A stretch of 64,000 nucleotides of DNA. It comes from Metopolophium dirhodum (Eukaryota > Arthropoda > Insecta > Hemiptera > Aphididae). Below are positions 1 to 12,354 of the stretch, piece by piece. Location of the stretch: the NCBI RefSeq assembly GCF_019925205.1, contig NC_083566.1, forward strand, positions 25,420,001 through 25,484,000, in the 5' to 3' direction. Within the stretch, counting starts at the first letter, position 1, and every line of letters starts with the position of its first letter. Position numbers and translations under genes: made by a program. A model generated the notes under the pieces. That model ran no database searches. It saw nothing but the letters and a program-made list of their open reading frames with translations, and had not been told where the DNA came from.

Positions 1-490
1 TAATAACAAATTTGATTATATCATGGTGTTTAGAAGGAAAAAATACGTGAAATTGAAATTAAAAAAATCACATTTAGTAAATTAATTAATATTTTTTTTA
101 ATTATACCTAGCTCTAATTTTATCAATTTTGAGTTTAGAATACAAGTTGGTAGATCAAAACTACTTTAAAAAAACGTGCAATCCAAAAACGATATTCAAA
201 ATAGGGGTTGCCATTCAAAAATGAAGTTGTGTTGCACATGCGCAAGATACATGAGTTAAAAAAATGTCAAGTCATAAAAATGTATGATCCATTAGTCTAG
301 TTTAATGTCCCGCAAACAGAATTGAAAAATATTTACAGGTTAATCAGTGATAAAGTGTACCCTGTTTCCGTGGACACACGGAACATATAGGTACAATGAT
401 ATTCATAAATAAATAATGATATTTCATCATTGAATTCAAATTTAATACCATCCATTATACGCGCAGAGAGAGACATCCATGTGCACTTAC
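1..490. other. AT-rich intergenic DNA with a family A scrap
   Basis: No gene is recognised. Positions about 405-465 resemble, in reverse orientation, the family A dispersed repeat found later in the window: a stretch near 430-455 matches its 'GAATTCAAATTTAA-ACCATCCA' segment. The rest is AT-rich with no reading frame worth naming. Confidence 0.4.
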
Positions 491-578
491 CAGCGTTGTA
501 TTCACACTTTTGTCAACAACATGGAAATTGTCATTTTTAAATTGGATTTTATACTGAGGTTGAGTTTCTTCTCTGTAC
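491..578 (-). CDS. Candidate orphan internal exon, protein unknown
   Basis: An 88-base open segment on the minus strand is bounded by a good 3' splice site (ATTTATAG just above 578) and a consensus 5' splice site (GTAAGTG just below 491). It reads YREETQPQYKIQFKNDN and continues to VNTTL without a stop. I do not recognise the protein. No companion exon was found. It lies below the stop of the RING candidate upstream, so it would belong to another gene running off the left edge. It could be chance. Confidence 0.25.
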
Positions 579-1583
579 CTATAAATTACATAAATAGTGT
601 TCATTAAACATTTTAAAATAAAACGTGTAGGCTTAGGGTAAACCATAAACGGAAAAAATCTTCGGATGCAAAACATCCAGGAAATAACTTCTAGTTTAAA
701 ATATAATAATAGCCACGCATTATAATATTAATGGTCAACAAACAAGAGTGATTGTCATCATTAATGATGATCTTTATTATGTTTAGGTATTATAAATTAT
801 AATATATATATATTATTCAATTATTGTATATTATAATATTATGTCTTTTTATGGTTAAAAAAGAGTGTGAAATGATCCACAAGCATTTGTGGATTTAGTA
901 AATTCTCACTTATTTATTGCCACATCTCAAAAACTACAAAACTTACCTAAATACTTGAAATTTGGAATAGTGGTTCCACTAATGATCTAAATGTGCAATA
1001 AGAAAGGATTTTCCGATAGGTATTCACATTTAATATAGATGTGGTCAAACGTCAAACAGAGATCTTGAGATTCACGGTGAAAATGAAACTTTTTTTTATG
1101 TTTAAATGTTATAGCTATTAGTTGCAGATTATATTAGTAATACTAAAAATAAGTATTATTATTTTTTTGTATGTAAATGGTTGCCATTGGTTACTCAGGC
1201 AGACCAGGTACAAGCATATATGCATCAAATTGTCGCACTTATGACCTCGAATATAGAAACTATATCTTGAAACCAAATGTATGTGTGTAGCTAATATACT
1301 CAAAAACTACTTAATTTAATTTAACGAAAAAAAAAAGGTAAGTTACATCCAGGATTTATGTTTTAAGTACAATAACAGAAGTCTGAAATTATCACTCACA
1401 ATAAATTATAGTAAAAAATGCAATAAGAAAATATTACTTTGATACCATAGGGAAATATAGAATAATGAAACACCAATAGATAGGTATACTAGGTATAATA
1501 TTATAATATTTATTAATATAATTTTATTAGTCTAAAATAACAACAATTTCCGTTATAACTGCTCGGAAAAGTGGACAAATCAA

Positions 1584-2745
1584 TTAATCTAAACCTTCAA
1601 AACATTTACCACACAAACAGACATGGTTACATGGTCTTATAGTACAATGTTTGATCTGGTACTCATGCATGCCACACACACCACTATTACTCTCATGTTT
1701 TCAACTGAAAAATAATTTGTAAGTTTAAAGTAGGTATTATAATATATCATATATTACTTATTTGTTTATACATTAATTTATATAAATGGTAAAATAGAAT
1801 AAGGGAAAATGGCTTATAAGCTATGTACATAAGTCATAATATGACAATGCATATGTCTTCTAATAAAATTTCCTTGGGTGTCCTTCACCTAATAATATAG
1901 TTATTATTCATTAAACATATTTATGTTATCATTTATATAATACTTCCTCAATTTATCTGGCATAACACTTTAAAGTTAAATATAATTTATAACTAATAAT
2001 ATTTGAAAAATTACAAACAGACAAACTGTGCACAATTTTAGAAATTAGTAGAGACAATTTAATTTATAAATCTGGAACTTATTAATTATATGTAAATGTA
2101 TTCTTTTTAAATATTAAATAATATTTAACAGAATAAGCAGCAGTCTATTACTGTGGGTAAAATTGTAGAATATTGGCATAACATTTTAGACCAATGGTTC
2201 TAGAATAAACTATATATTTATCATTTTTATCTTATGTAAAAAATTGTTTTAAAAAATGTTTCATTACCAATATTGTCCACCACGTACGGTACAATTTCAT
2301 TATCTAGCTCTAAAACAACTAAAACATAGATATATAACAAAGTAAATTACATAAGAATTTTAAATTACCCATTGATAACTAAATAATATTTCAATACCTA
2401 ACCTATCGGTATTCGGAAAAAAAAGCTCCGGAAAAAAAGCCCTGGAAAAAAAGCACCGATATCAAAATACAGTAAAAAAAGCCCCACCTATAGGAAAAAA
2501 AAGCCCCGTACTAACTAAATACATAACGCATTTTCATTACAGTGTACATTTTATAATTTAATATTTGTATATAGGTAACCTAACCATTTTTGGACATAGG
2601 TATATTCTATAACGTAGAAATAAGATAATTATAAATACGACTCCTGTCGATAGTTATATTAAAATAGTAAAAGTTAGAGTAGTAAAATTACGCTATTACC
2701 TTCCTCCAGGTGTTCGGAGGGCTCTCGAGATCGTGTATTCGAGAA
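1584..2745 (-). pseudogene. Candidate RING-finger gene, frameshifted (three exons readable)
   Basis: Three minus-strand segments join in phase with consensus splice signals: about 2745-2700 (ends GGAAG, donor GTAATA), 2318-2268 (acceptor TTTTAG, donor GTAATG; reads VLELDNEIVPYVVDNI) and 1704-1584 (acceptor TTTCAG). The last exon begins VENMRVIVVCVACMSTRSNI, a C-x2-C pair typical of a RING domain. It then hits TAA, but in another frame continues RPCNHVCLCGKCFEGLD and stop, which has the C-x-H-x3-C-x2-C second half of a C3HC4 RING, the domain that recruits E2 enzymes in ubiquitin ligases. A small shift between the halves breaks the domain. It is either a decayed gene or has a sequence error. 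The 5' end was not found. Confidence 0.35.
2405..2510. repeat. Recurrent A7-8/GCNCC motif cluster
   Basis: Five runs of seven or eight A residues, each followed by GC(T/C/A)C(C), lie within about 100 bases (near 2417, 2435, 2450, 2475 and 2495). Two sit about 16-18 bases apart and the rest are looser. This is more regular than the surrounding AT-rich DNA. Function unknown. Confidence 0.4.
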
Positions 2746-2919
2746 TTAGATCAAATACACCGTACAATATAATTTTATGGAAAAAAGCACATAGAATGTG
2801 TTAACTGCAATCAACATAAAATATTATATTATATGCCTTACCTGATTCGCAGTTGTTTGTAGATAATATTGTAGGAGTTTTAGGTTTTAGATAAAACAAA
2901 GTAATACTTCAAATACACA

Positions 2920-3270
2920 AATTGAATTAAAGAACGCACTGATTATTGCTCGCATAAGGAGTCCAGTTTTCGCTCGTTGAAATCGGTTTCTTTTGGACTA
3001 GAGAGGTTGTTACTCTGGCGGTTGGTGCTCATGCACTGATTTAAGGGACGGACGCGAGGATGCTGACCAGAGAGTGGTGGGTGGCTTTGTCACTAACTTA
3101 TCGTGGGCCTGGGAACTAGATTATTCTTTGGCGTCAGCATAAAATAAAGTCACACACATGACACATCCTACGTAATATCGTTATGAGTGCGTGTCGATAT
3201 CTTAGTTGTCGTTGTTAATGGTTTTATTTGATGCGACCGATTTCTACAAGCGACAGTCTGGCCGTTGTTT
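2920..3270. other. GC-elevated unassigned block
   Basis: This block is clearly less AT-rich than its surroundings. On the minus strand an ATG at 3032 opens 29 codons (MSTNRQSNNLSS...) ending at 2943. It lies upstream of the RING candidate on the same strand, so it could be that gene's promoter or first exon, but no splice link was found. It may also be the remains of a repeat. Confidence 0.25.
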
Positions 3271-3854
3271 ATTATTCTGTAAAATTTTAGTTTATTATAA
3301 TTTATAATGGTGTGTGAGCATATCATTACAAAGTATTGTCATTTTTAAATTTCCTATTACAAAAAAAAATGTATGAAAAGTGTGAGAGTTAACTCATTAA
3401 ATTATCATACATAATGCTTTCAAAGTGTTATAATTAACAAATAATATATATTAATTATTAATTAATATATTTATTTTAAATACAATTCATAATATGTGGA
3501 TATTGAGGTTAATACTAGTATTCATATTACCTATGTGTTACCAAAATCACAGATATAACATACGTATGATATACGTAAATATGTATTTTATGTCTGTGAC
3601 CAAAATGTATTTATTTTGAATACCTTTTTATAAGCATTTATTACTCAGTTGTACCCATAGAAAAGAGATTGTACCTATCGGCTATCACCATTGTTTTTAT
3701 AATATATTCATAGTGTTTATAGTATATTATAAAATCAATGCTATTACCTATATATTTAATATTATTATACGATAATATAAACGAGATCCTGGGGATAGAA
3801 ATATATCTACCTATATGCTAAATGGTTGATATGATTTATATGGTCATCCTAGAT

Positions 3855-4137
3855 CAGGGCTTTTTTTCTTTAGACTTTAAGCGTTTATGAAAAAACTTTA
3901 AATACTTAAATTTTAATTTCAAAAGTATATTAAAAAATTAATTTACTAAACATTTTAATAATTTATCTGTGTGAAATAGTACATGTAATTTTAGTATAGT
4001 AAATATAGTAAATATTAGGTATAAACTAATTATATTTATATTTAGAAAAAAACAATTAATAATTTTGATTAAGAGAGCATTGATAGTTTCACATTAAATT
4101 TAGGGAGCCTCATGACAAAAAAATTTGAGAAGCACTG
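3855..4137. mobile_element. hAT-type MITE (283 bp)
   Basis: The left end starts CAGGGCTT and the right end finishes AGCACTG, giving a hAT-like CAGNGCTT terminal inverted repeat. It is flanked by near-identical 8-bp duplications, TCCTAGAT (3847-3854) and TACTAGAT (4138-4145), 7 of 8 matching. There is no coding potential. The family assignment rests on the 8-bp duplication and the CAG-type ends. Confidence 0.65.
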
Positions 4138-4401
4138 TACTAGATTATACTGTAAAATATCTAAATATATATAACTAGCTGTCTCGGTAAACGATCATGT
4201 TTGTTATGTTGCATTTAAATTTAAAAACTTTATATACATTTTCACTGTTTATTTTTCTAACATAATTTGCAGTTATTGAAGAAATATATAAACAACATTT
4301 TTGACAAAGGTTAGTTGATCAATACACAGTCAAATGTTAACCAAATATATCATAACGCATAATTATGTCAAAACAAGAATGATATTCACTTACAAAAGAA
4401 A

Positions 4402-4745
4402 AAAAAAAGGTGGATAAGTGGATGTCGCTCTGCTGTACAGTAGGTTACAAGTGGGTCACTGTAATGTGGATGGTGTTAAATTTGAATTCAATGATATAAT
4501 ATCATTGTATAAGAAAAACGATTCTGAGCGAAAACGGTCAGTCAGCCTATGATATTACTAAGTATATTTGATGATATTATTGTGAATAAAGTAATTTATA
4601 TATAACCTATTTACGTGGAGCCTTGTTTTAAATTTTCAATCCTTAGCCATAAAAGTTAAACATTTTATATATTTTTAACTACAAAATGATTATTAAATTT
4701 TATATTTGAAATTACCTAGTAATAATATTTTCGTATAGTTAAATA
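4402..4745 (+). repeat. Family A dispersed repeat, 5' part
   Basis: Begins with the family A start (AAAAGGTGGATAAGTGGATG) and carries the GTCGCTCTGCTGTAC block, the palindromic GAATTCAATGATATAATATC segment and GATTCTGAGCGAAAACGG. It fades near 4745. One base difference from the 34.8-kb and 63.6-kb copies (an extra TG near 4465) breaks the short reading frame that those copies keep open. Confidence 0.8.
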
Positions 4746-4825
4746 ATTATAAAGTATAAACTATAAAGTATAATAGCCGATAAGCAGAAGATTTTTACAT
4801 ATTATATATTTTGTTATTAACTTAA

Positions 4826-5394
4826 GGGGCCTCGCTACTATCATTATTTAAGGGGCAACATTTAGGCAATTTCTAATTTAGTCATTGCCGACCGGGATCC
4901 ATGTGTTAGTTGTAAATGATTTATGATTATTAGTGTGAGTGAAATTACATGCGGGTATCCTAACTCGTACACGCATGGATTGTCAATCACTCGATAGCCA
5001 TATCAATTTCACTACACGAATTTTACAAAAACATACATTTGTTTTGACAAAATTAAAGTTAGTTAACGTTGGCTGATTTTGATTCTGAAAAATATTTGAA
5101 TTAAGCAGAAAAATGTCTGTAGATAGTACGAAACATTTTCCGTTTTTATTAGTAATTTTAATTTTAACGATGATTCGAAAAAGTTGATATTTTTAAGTTT
5201 TCAATTACAATTCACAATAATATAAAATTTAGTTTTAATTTATTTTTTTTTTAAGTGCTTCGTAGGATCTATAGACAATTTTCTGGTGAATTCAGATTTT
5301 TTTTCAGAATCAAAATCGGACAACGTTAACTAACTTTAATTTTGTTAATACTTTAGGTCTTTTCAGCTAAAATTAAAGGCAGTAGCGAGGCCCC
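4826..5394. mobile_element. TTAA-flanked foldback MITE A
   Basis: Terminal inverted repeats GGGGCCTCGCTACTATC (left) and GGGGCCTCGCTACTGCC (right, reverse complement) are flanked by TTAA at 4822-4825 and 5395-5398, as expected for piggyBac-type insertion. Inside, about 5045-5195 and 5200-5346 are imperfect inverted copies of each other (both read AAATTAAAGTTAGTTAACGT outward in), so much of the element can fold back. No transposase is present. Confidence 0.75.
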
Positions 5395-5398
5395 TTAA

Positions 5399-5878
5399 GG
5401 GGACGTCTCACCCGGATGTGTTGTCACCGTCTTACTACACACCACGATTTAAGATATACCTTATATCTTAAATCGTGCTACACATAGCAAATTTTCGTTT
5501 GCTTGTTTCAATAGGGTATTGTCAGTTTTGATATTAGAGTGAAACGACTATTATCAAACTTTTAGGTAACAACATTATCTGTGCTCTCTCGTTAGTTTTT
5601 TACGATATTTTAATTTTTAAGTAATTTATGAACATTTTAGAATATGAATACTTTACATACCCATAACTCACTTAAAAATTAAAATGTAAATAATGTAAAA
5701 TGTAATTAAAATGTAATAAAAAGGTTGTCTAGATAATAATCTTACCTTTAGATTTTATAAGAGGTCAATTTACTCAAATTTTTAAATTAACGGAGCTACA
5801 TTTGTTTTGCTGAGCGAAAAAATTTGCTATGTTATGTACTTGTAAGACGGAGTCAACACATGCGGATATCACGTCCTC
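5399..5878. mobile_element. TTAA-flanked foldback MITE B
   Basis: Directly abuts MITE A, sharing the TTAA at 5395-5398. The other TTAA is 5879-5882. Ends read GGGGACG and, reverse complemented, GAGGACG, followed inside by a shared ATGTGTTG...CCGTCTTAC block. A relative lies at 25.5 kb. An internal inverted pair (ACGATTTAAGATATA / TATATCTTAAATCGT type) sits near 5450-5485. No coding sequence. Confidence 0.75.
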
Positions 5879-5882
5879 TTAA

Positions 5883-8491
5883 AAGTGAATAGTCTTATAA
5901 GTTATAATATACCTATTATACCTAATATTATAGCTTATGTACTAGACAAATGAAGACATGGGAGCAACAACAAGAAGACATCACCAATTAATAAATTGTC
6001 TGTTTGTATACGTTATATGTAGCAAACACTTACCCCTATTATAGCCTACAGTGGCTAGTAACCAATTATCAGAATAAAATTTGTATGATTTCAAAACCAA
6101 AAAATAAAACTCGGAATCGGAGATGCGACTATGCGAGAGATGTCTAATTATTTATAAATTATAATATATATTATGTATTATACAGTATGTATATATATTA
6201 TGAAATTATTCGCGTAATAAATTAAATATTTTTAGTGTAAAAACAAGTCATCTCCATATTTTATAATATGATATCTTTGTATTTAACATTCAGATTTTTT
6301 CTGGTTATTGCACCAAATGACGCAATTTGTTTTCTTAATAATTTATTAATGACAATTTAATGTGCAATAAAAAACTAATTTTGACCAAAATATGGAGATG
6401 TCCTATTGTTGCCATAGGCGCAACTAGGGTTAAAATTCTGGGGGGGGCTTACAAAACTATTTATTTAAAATAACCCATAGGGGGATTATATCTAAATTAA
6501 TAAGGGATATTTTGGAGGGGCTAAACATAAGTCGGGGTGGGGGGGGGCTAGTTGACCTAATAAAATTGTTGCTCTGAGTTCTTCAAATTATATATATCTA
6601 ATATATTATTGTTATCAAGTAGTAAAATGGTTAGGTGAGGTACTGGTAATGATAATAGGTAAAAAGACTTTAACATATTATGTTTACATTTTTTTGGAAT
6701 ATAATTGCCTTTGTGCGGAAAGTATTCCATTTTTTTATAGGCATATGGATTGCTTTAACCTATGGCTCACATCAAAAAGTACTGAGTCTATGTAGATGTG
6801 TACTGTAGTGGACAGTGTATTACTATTTAATATTTACTGGTTTTTCTTAATCATTAATATAATATTAATAAAAAGAGTTATTTAGGTATACACTTTATTA
6901 TTATAATTAATAAGATATGTGTTAAAAAACGTTTCTAATTTTTCTAAACTTTCTATAACTTATAAGATAGTAGAATTTTTGTAAAAGGTAGTAGTATGTA
7001 TTTTTTTGTTCACAGCCAGCTCTTCCACGGTACCTACCTAACTAAAATGTTTCAAGCGGGAATGTCTCCCTTAGAGCACTCCGATTTACCGCGTGATACA
7101 ATACGGTGATTACACACTCATTGTCCACCAAATTTCCGCTTACATAAAAATATTTAACGTGTACACACCAAATTAATTTTACCTTATATAGTTATTATAA
7201 AACTGAAATAATTATTTCAAGAAAAGCACACAAAATAATTGAATTAACTTTTATAATTGTTATAATTCATTTTTCATCTCAATCATCTAAATTAATGATT
7301 TATAAGCTTTTAAAAAAGCTATAAATAATGGACATAAGGCATTCTAAATGAGTTTACTAAACATTGATCCATTTTGAAAATTGTTGACTAAATGTGCATT
7401 TTTGAATGGCTTTTAGTCATAGCTATATTGTTAAAAGTTACCCAACTTCGTAATTTTTTTCTACTTATATAATATACAAATGACATGTCCCGACGCCTCT
7501 AAGGCTAAACAAGAATGGGAAACGTAGTTGTTGCCGTCCGTTTGCGGATGAGATGACTGATTAATCATTCTCACATGACAAACATAGGATAAATATACTT
7601 GGGTAAATGTATAGTTTATCGCAAGGAAATTTGAGAAAGGTGAATATTTTCAGAAGTACATTTCTAGAACCCAGTTATTTCCAGTTACAAAATACAAACC
7701 AAAACTGAATATAATTAATATCATGATAAGAAAATTCCTTTTATCAATCGATGATAGTGAATTTTTTCGTGAACCGTATATAAACGGTGAAGTCGAAATA
7801 TGATAGTATAATTTTTGCATTTAGTGACCAAACTATATACTCAAAGACGACGTCTAAGACCCTCAGAGTCGATATCCTCTATTCTCCTTAGTCAGTTTAC
7901 CTACTAGTAACACAAATTTATAATATTGTGTGTCATAAATATATAATTTTGTGTATGTTGTCGAGTAATCCTTTGAGCTGTATAAAATAGTTAGATCTGT
8001 GTATTTTAATTGAGATATTTTTCTAAATGTGTGATCATAAGCTTACTATGGTCTCATCTGAAGGAATTTAACTATCGAAATAATTATTATAGGAATTACA
8101 ATTTTGTAGTAGTAATTGACGAGTGATGGCGGAGGTGAAAATACTTTTTAGGGTGCATGGATTGGAATGTTTAAATGCTTCTACGTAATTGCGACTATGT
8201 ATTTTGTAAGTATGACTTTTGTGTCTTAATATATTGATATGTACCTAAGCTGTATAATATGTTTGGTTGTGTGTGTGTGTGTGTGATGTTGTATGTATGA
8301 ATATATGTACATAAACTAAATATATATGAATACTGTATATACATATATTTTAATAATACTTTAATTTTATAATATGTTTGGGTGTTTGTGATACCTGATG
8401 AATGGTGTATGTATGTATATAATATGTGACTATGTAAGTATCTAAATATGTATGAACTATCCTATGGGTATATGAGTGTATGTGTGTTGCT
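5883..8491. other. Intergenic stretch, no gene recognised
   Basis: AT-rich DNA with two G-rich runs at 6441-6448 and 6540-6548. The stretch CATAGGCGCAACTAGGG near 6415 looks like a transposon end, but I could not pair it with a second terminus. A (GT)n microsatellite lies at 8268-8285. No reading frame here is convincing. Confidence 0.5.
8268..8285. repeat. (GT)n microsatellite
   Basis: A simple dinucleotide run, followed by degenerate TGTATG repeats over the next 200 bases. Confidence 0.9.
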
Positions 8492-9166
8492 CAGGGCCAT
8501 ATTTACCATAAGGCAGGATTGGCAACTGCCTATGGCCCCCGTAATTAGAGGGCCTCAGATTTTTTTGAACATTATTATTTTTTTTAGTGTATTACTTTCA
8601 TCGTATAAAATAAATATAAGAAACATATTATAATATTTCAAAAAAAATAAATAATTTATCCAGCGTAAAATGTAAATGTAAATAAATAAAAGTCTATTTT
8701 TCATAAGAAAGAATATTAATAACTTAGGTTTACTATCAATAGAAAGCGATCTTACATCTTCTTTAAACTTCATGACATAATAAATTAATTTGCTTTAAAA
8801 AAAGCAAGAAAAGTAATATTATAAAATAGCTTATTAATTATTTCTATTATAAATATAAAAATGTATTGCTTAATAAATAATATAAAAAAAAATAAATTTT
8901 TAAATTTTGTTTTCAATATCAATAATAAATATATATATATTAATTAATAAATAATAGGTACAAGAAATCTGTAGCCTGTAGAGATAAAAAATGTATAACA
9001 TTATAATTATGTTTGTGAAAATGTATAAGTAAATACTAAATTGATATAAATTATTATTTTGTTTTATACAACTCATTTGTGGAGGGGGGGCTATAAACGC
9101 TACTGTTGACAAGGGGCCACGTTTTTTATTTTGCCTAAGGCCACAAAATTCCTAAATCAGGCCCTG
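8492..9166. mobile_element. Non-autonomous hAT element (675 bp)
   Basis: The left end CAGGGCCATATTTACC and right end GGCCACAAAATTCC...AGGCCCTG form a CAGGGCC-type terminal inverted repeat. Flanking 8-bp duplications are GTGTTGCT (8484-8491) and GTGTTGCA (9167-9174), 7 of 8 identical. The interior is AT-rich with a G-run near 9081 and no transposase, so it must have moved with enzyme supplied by another element. Confidence 0.75.
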
Positions 9167-9361
9167 GTGTTGCAAGAGAAATGTATGAACGAAACTCATC
9201 AACATCATCTGTAAACGATTAAACGATTGACCATATATACATATATATATATTATAAATATTTCTGTATGGTGTCGTGGAGAGGAATGTGTGAATGCAAG
9301 CGAATGTAATATGTATCTATATTTCAACGTGTATATTTTGAAAATAAATATTTTGACAAGT

Positions 9362-9505
9362 TTATGTCTGTGTGTGTGTGTGTGTTTGAGATTTATTCTC
9401 ATGTATAACGTATGCTTAGCGAGATGTTATTCGAATTTGATTATATATAATATTTTTGTATGTATGTATGTATGTATCTATGCATGCATGCGTGTATGTA
9501 TGATA
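9362..9505. repeat. Simple repeats (TG)n and (TATG)n
   Basis: (TG)n at about 9365-9386 and (TATG)/(GCATG) repeats at about 9460-9505. A 138-codon frame across this region (9227-9643) is repeat-derived and enters the hAT element at 9561, so it is not annotated as a gene. Confidence 0.85.
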
Positions 9506-9560
9506 AGGTATATAATATATATGGCCTCATATGGCCATATGCCTTTATATGGCTCATATA

Positions 9561-11517
9561 CAGTGGCGGATTTAAGGGGGGCGAAGGGCCTCGCCCCTTC
9601 CCCCCATTGGCATAAATTAGGTTTTATTATTTTTTATTATTGATTTTTATAATTTAATCTTTTTTATTGTTTCGCTCAAACACATTATATTATAATTTAA
9701 GAAATATTAACGCAGACGGCAGACCGGCTATTTTTACCATGTAACGTTCCTACTGGCTATCGCTATCTTATCTTATTTTATTTGTCATACGATTCTCACT
9801 AATCCATTTCTATATTGCTATTATCGTTTTAAAATGTTAGTAATTTTACAGTCGTCGTGTCACTCGTGTGTAATTCGTATTTCGTGCTGTTGTCCGTAGT
9901 GTTTTCGTTTCTAGTTTCGTGTTCAATTATTCTGTTTTAAAATGTCACAAAAACGACAAAGTAAAATAAACTTTTTTTTTAAAAAGTTGAAAACAAGTGA
10001 CGAAAATAATCCGCCACAGTCAGAGCCAGCTACATTTTCTGATTCGTGTGTAGTCGATTTTAACAGTCAATATGATATCGCAATTGCTATTGAAGAAAAT
10101 GCAAATCTAAAAATTCGAAACGATCCAAATATGATTTACAAATATTTAAAAGAAACGTGGTCACCTAAACAAAATTATATTTTCCCTGTAAGTATGAATG
10201 AAAAAGGTCATAAAAGAAGCTTTCAAAATGAATGGCTAAATAAGCACAACTGGTTAGCTTATAGTCGTAATAGAGAAGGAGCGTTTTGTAATACATGTGT
10301 ACTTTTTGGACCAAAGTTTGGTGGGATTGGAGGACAAAGGCTTGGGGTCTTAAAATAAATTCCTATGATAAAATACAAAGATGCTTTACACGATTTTAAG
10401 ATACATATGGAAAGAGAATATCATAAAACAGCAATTGTGCGGTCTTTAGAATTTATAAAATGTTTTGAAGGCAAACAAAAAACAATAGAATAATGTTAGA
10501 ATATTCAAAGAATTGTTGATGTTCAGATTAGGGCGATGTATATCTTCGCAATCACTTAGAATCGGCTCCAAAAAATGCAACATTTGTTAGTAAAACTATT
10601 CAAAATAATTTGATCGATATATGGGGCTCGATTATCACAGACAAATTAATAAAATAGGTGAATGAATGTAAATTTTTTTCAATTTTATGTGATGAAACTT
10701 CCGATATCACACATTGAGGAAATGAGTTTATCGATTAGATATGTTGATTTAAAATCATGCTTGATAAAAGAAAATTTTATTTGCCATGTTTTTTGACAAC
10801 CAAAATCCAATATTATTTAAAATCCAACAACTGATACCTTATTATTTACACAATAAATCTGAAGAACATATTATAGAAGGTGCCACTTTTTATGAAGCAG
10901 ATTTGCCTGGATCCATAGACGAATTAAAAGGTAAAAACAATTATTATAATAAATCACTACTACATTTTTGAAATAAATTATAAATGCATTATTACAATTA
11001 TTTACAGGTGAAATTGCATTGTGGCAGCTGCATTGGATTCAACAACCAGTAAAAAAGGAAAAAATAAATACAGAAATAGACGCATTTAAAGAAACTGAAG
11101 ATGGGTATTTTCCAAACATTCGTCAACTTTTACTAATTTTAGCAATATTACCAGTAATAACATCGACAAGTGAGCAATCTTTCTCAACGCTAAAACGCAT
11201 AAAAACATACTTGAGAACAACAATGTAAACGGGTTAGCCTTGCTTAATATCCATAAACAAATTGATGTAAAACCTGAAGAAGTGTTGGATATGTTTTCAA
11301 AATCTAATCCTAGGAAAATACAATTATCTTTATCGTTATAAATTTTTTACAATATTATTATAATTTAAATATAATCTTTAACAAATAAAAAAAATACACA
11401 TTTAAAATTATTGTCTATTTGTATGTATTTGTTAATTACTGAAAAAATTTAAGATTTGCGTTTTGGACTATGCCCCCCCCTCCAAAAAAAAAAAATTAAA
11501 TCCTGGATCCGCCACTG
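9561..11517 (+). mobile_element. hAT transposon, internally decayed, with exact 8-bp target duplication
   Basis: The ends are CAGTGGCGGATTTAA at 9561 and, reverse complemented, CAGTGGCGGATCCAGGATTT at 11517. The perfect 8-bp duplication CTCATATA occupies 9553-9560 and 11518-11525. The element carries a broken plus-strand transposase gene (9942-11343). C- and G-runs just inside both ends (near 9577 and 11472) are symmetrical. The perfect duplication suggests insertion more recent than for the MITEs around it. Confidence 0.9.
9942..11343 (+). pseudogene. hAT transposase, ZMYM1-like, broken
   Basis: The N-terminal part (9942-10358) starts MSQKRQSKINFFFKKL and contains a TTF-type zinc-finger signature around NREGAFCNTCVLFG, which in hAT/ZMYM1-like proteins precedes the catalytic domain. 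It then runs into stops and shifted frames. Recognisable pieces are DALHDFKIHMEREYHKTAI near 10380, ADLPGSIDEL near 10895, and the C-terminal dimerisation block at 11019-11343 (TSTSEQSFSTLKRIKTYLRT, then after one TAA, GLALLNIHKQIDV...EVLDMFSKSNPRKI). Most of the catalytic centre is missing, so the element cannot be autonomous. Confidence 0.85.
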
Positions 11518-11804
11518 CTCATATATATATATGAGCTTGTGTGTGTTGTAAATATTATAATATAAGTTCAGAATGAAAACTGATGAAGAATGAGTACTGT
11601 AGGTGTTTGATAGTATATTATAGTTTGTATGTATATGATTATATCATATTTATATGTATAAATATACCTATGTATCGTATGCTAACGATGATGCGTTTTA
11701 TTGATATGTAAGTAATAAGTATATAATATTATGGTATAATATTTTTAGATAGGTATGTTTGATGTTGTAGGTACCTTATATTATATTATGAGCATATATG
11801 TTCG

Positions 11805-11805
<1 letters not shown>

Positions 11806-11838
<33 letters not shown>

Positions 11839-11850
11839 TGTCTGTATGTA
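11806..11850. repeat. (TATG)n microsatellite
   Basis: About ten tetranucleotide units with minor interruptions. The overlapping minus-strand reading frame is repeat-derived and is not annotated. Confidence 0.9.
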
Positions 11851-12299
11851 GGTATGTAGGTATTTATAGATATATGTGCGAATGCTTAAACGTTTGATGA
11901 GTTTAGAGTCTAGACGAAGGAATACATATAAATAATATATATATATACTAGCTCTAAGTGAAACTCTGGGAGAGTTGGACTCGCTGAGAGTGGGTACCAA
12001 TTTTGGAGACAATGTCGTTGGAATTATAAAAGTCACAAAGGCTGTAGGACGAAAGTTTAGGATTTGTGATAAGGATTAGTGATATGGATTGGAGATAAGG
12101 CTTGGCGCTTTGGCGGGAATGTTTAAAAGTTTGAGCGTCTAGCAATCCGTCACGAACGTTGTAAATGGATAGGCTGGATACGATCTCCAGGATCATCTCC
12201 CGTTTCTCCGCTGCTTTTGGTTGTTAAAATTGTTAAAAAGTGTAGAGTCGATAGGTTTATTTGATTGTCTAGCTATCAGTCATAAAATCACATAGGTAG

Positions 12300-12322
12300 G
12301 CGATCCGACTGCGTCGGATCGC
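12300..12322. repeat. Perfect hairpin H1, satellite unit 1
   Basis: A 10-bp perfect stem GCGATCCGAC / GTCGGATCGC encloses a 3-base loop TGC. Confidence 0.9.
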
Positions 12323-12354
12323 GGACTATATGCGAAGCGTATATTATCAGGTAT

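Noticed and set aside
9227..9643. 138-codon plus-strand frame
   Set aside because: Starts in microsatellite DNA and runs into the hAT terminus; no domain.
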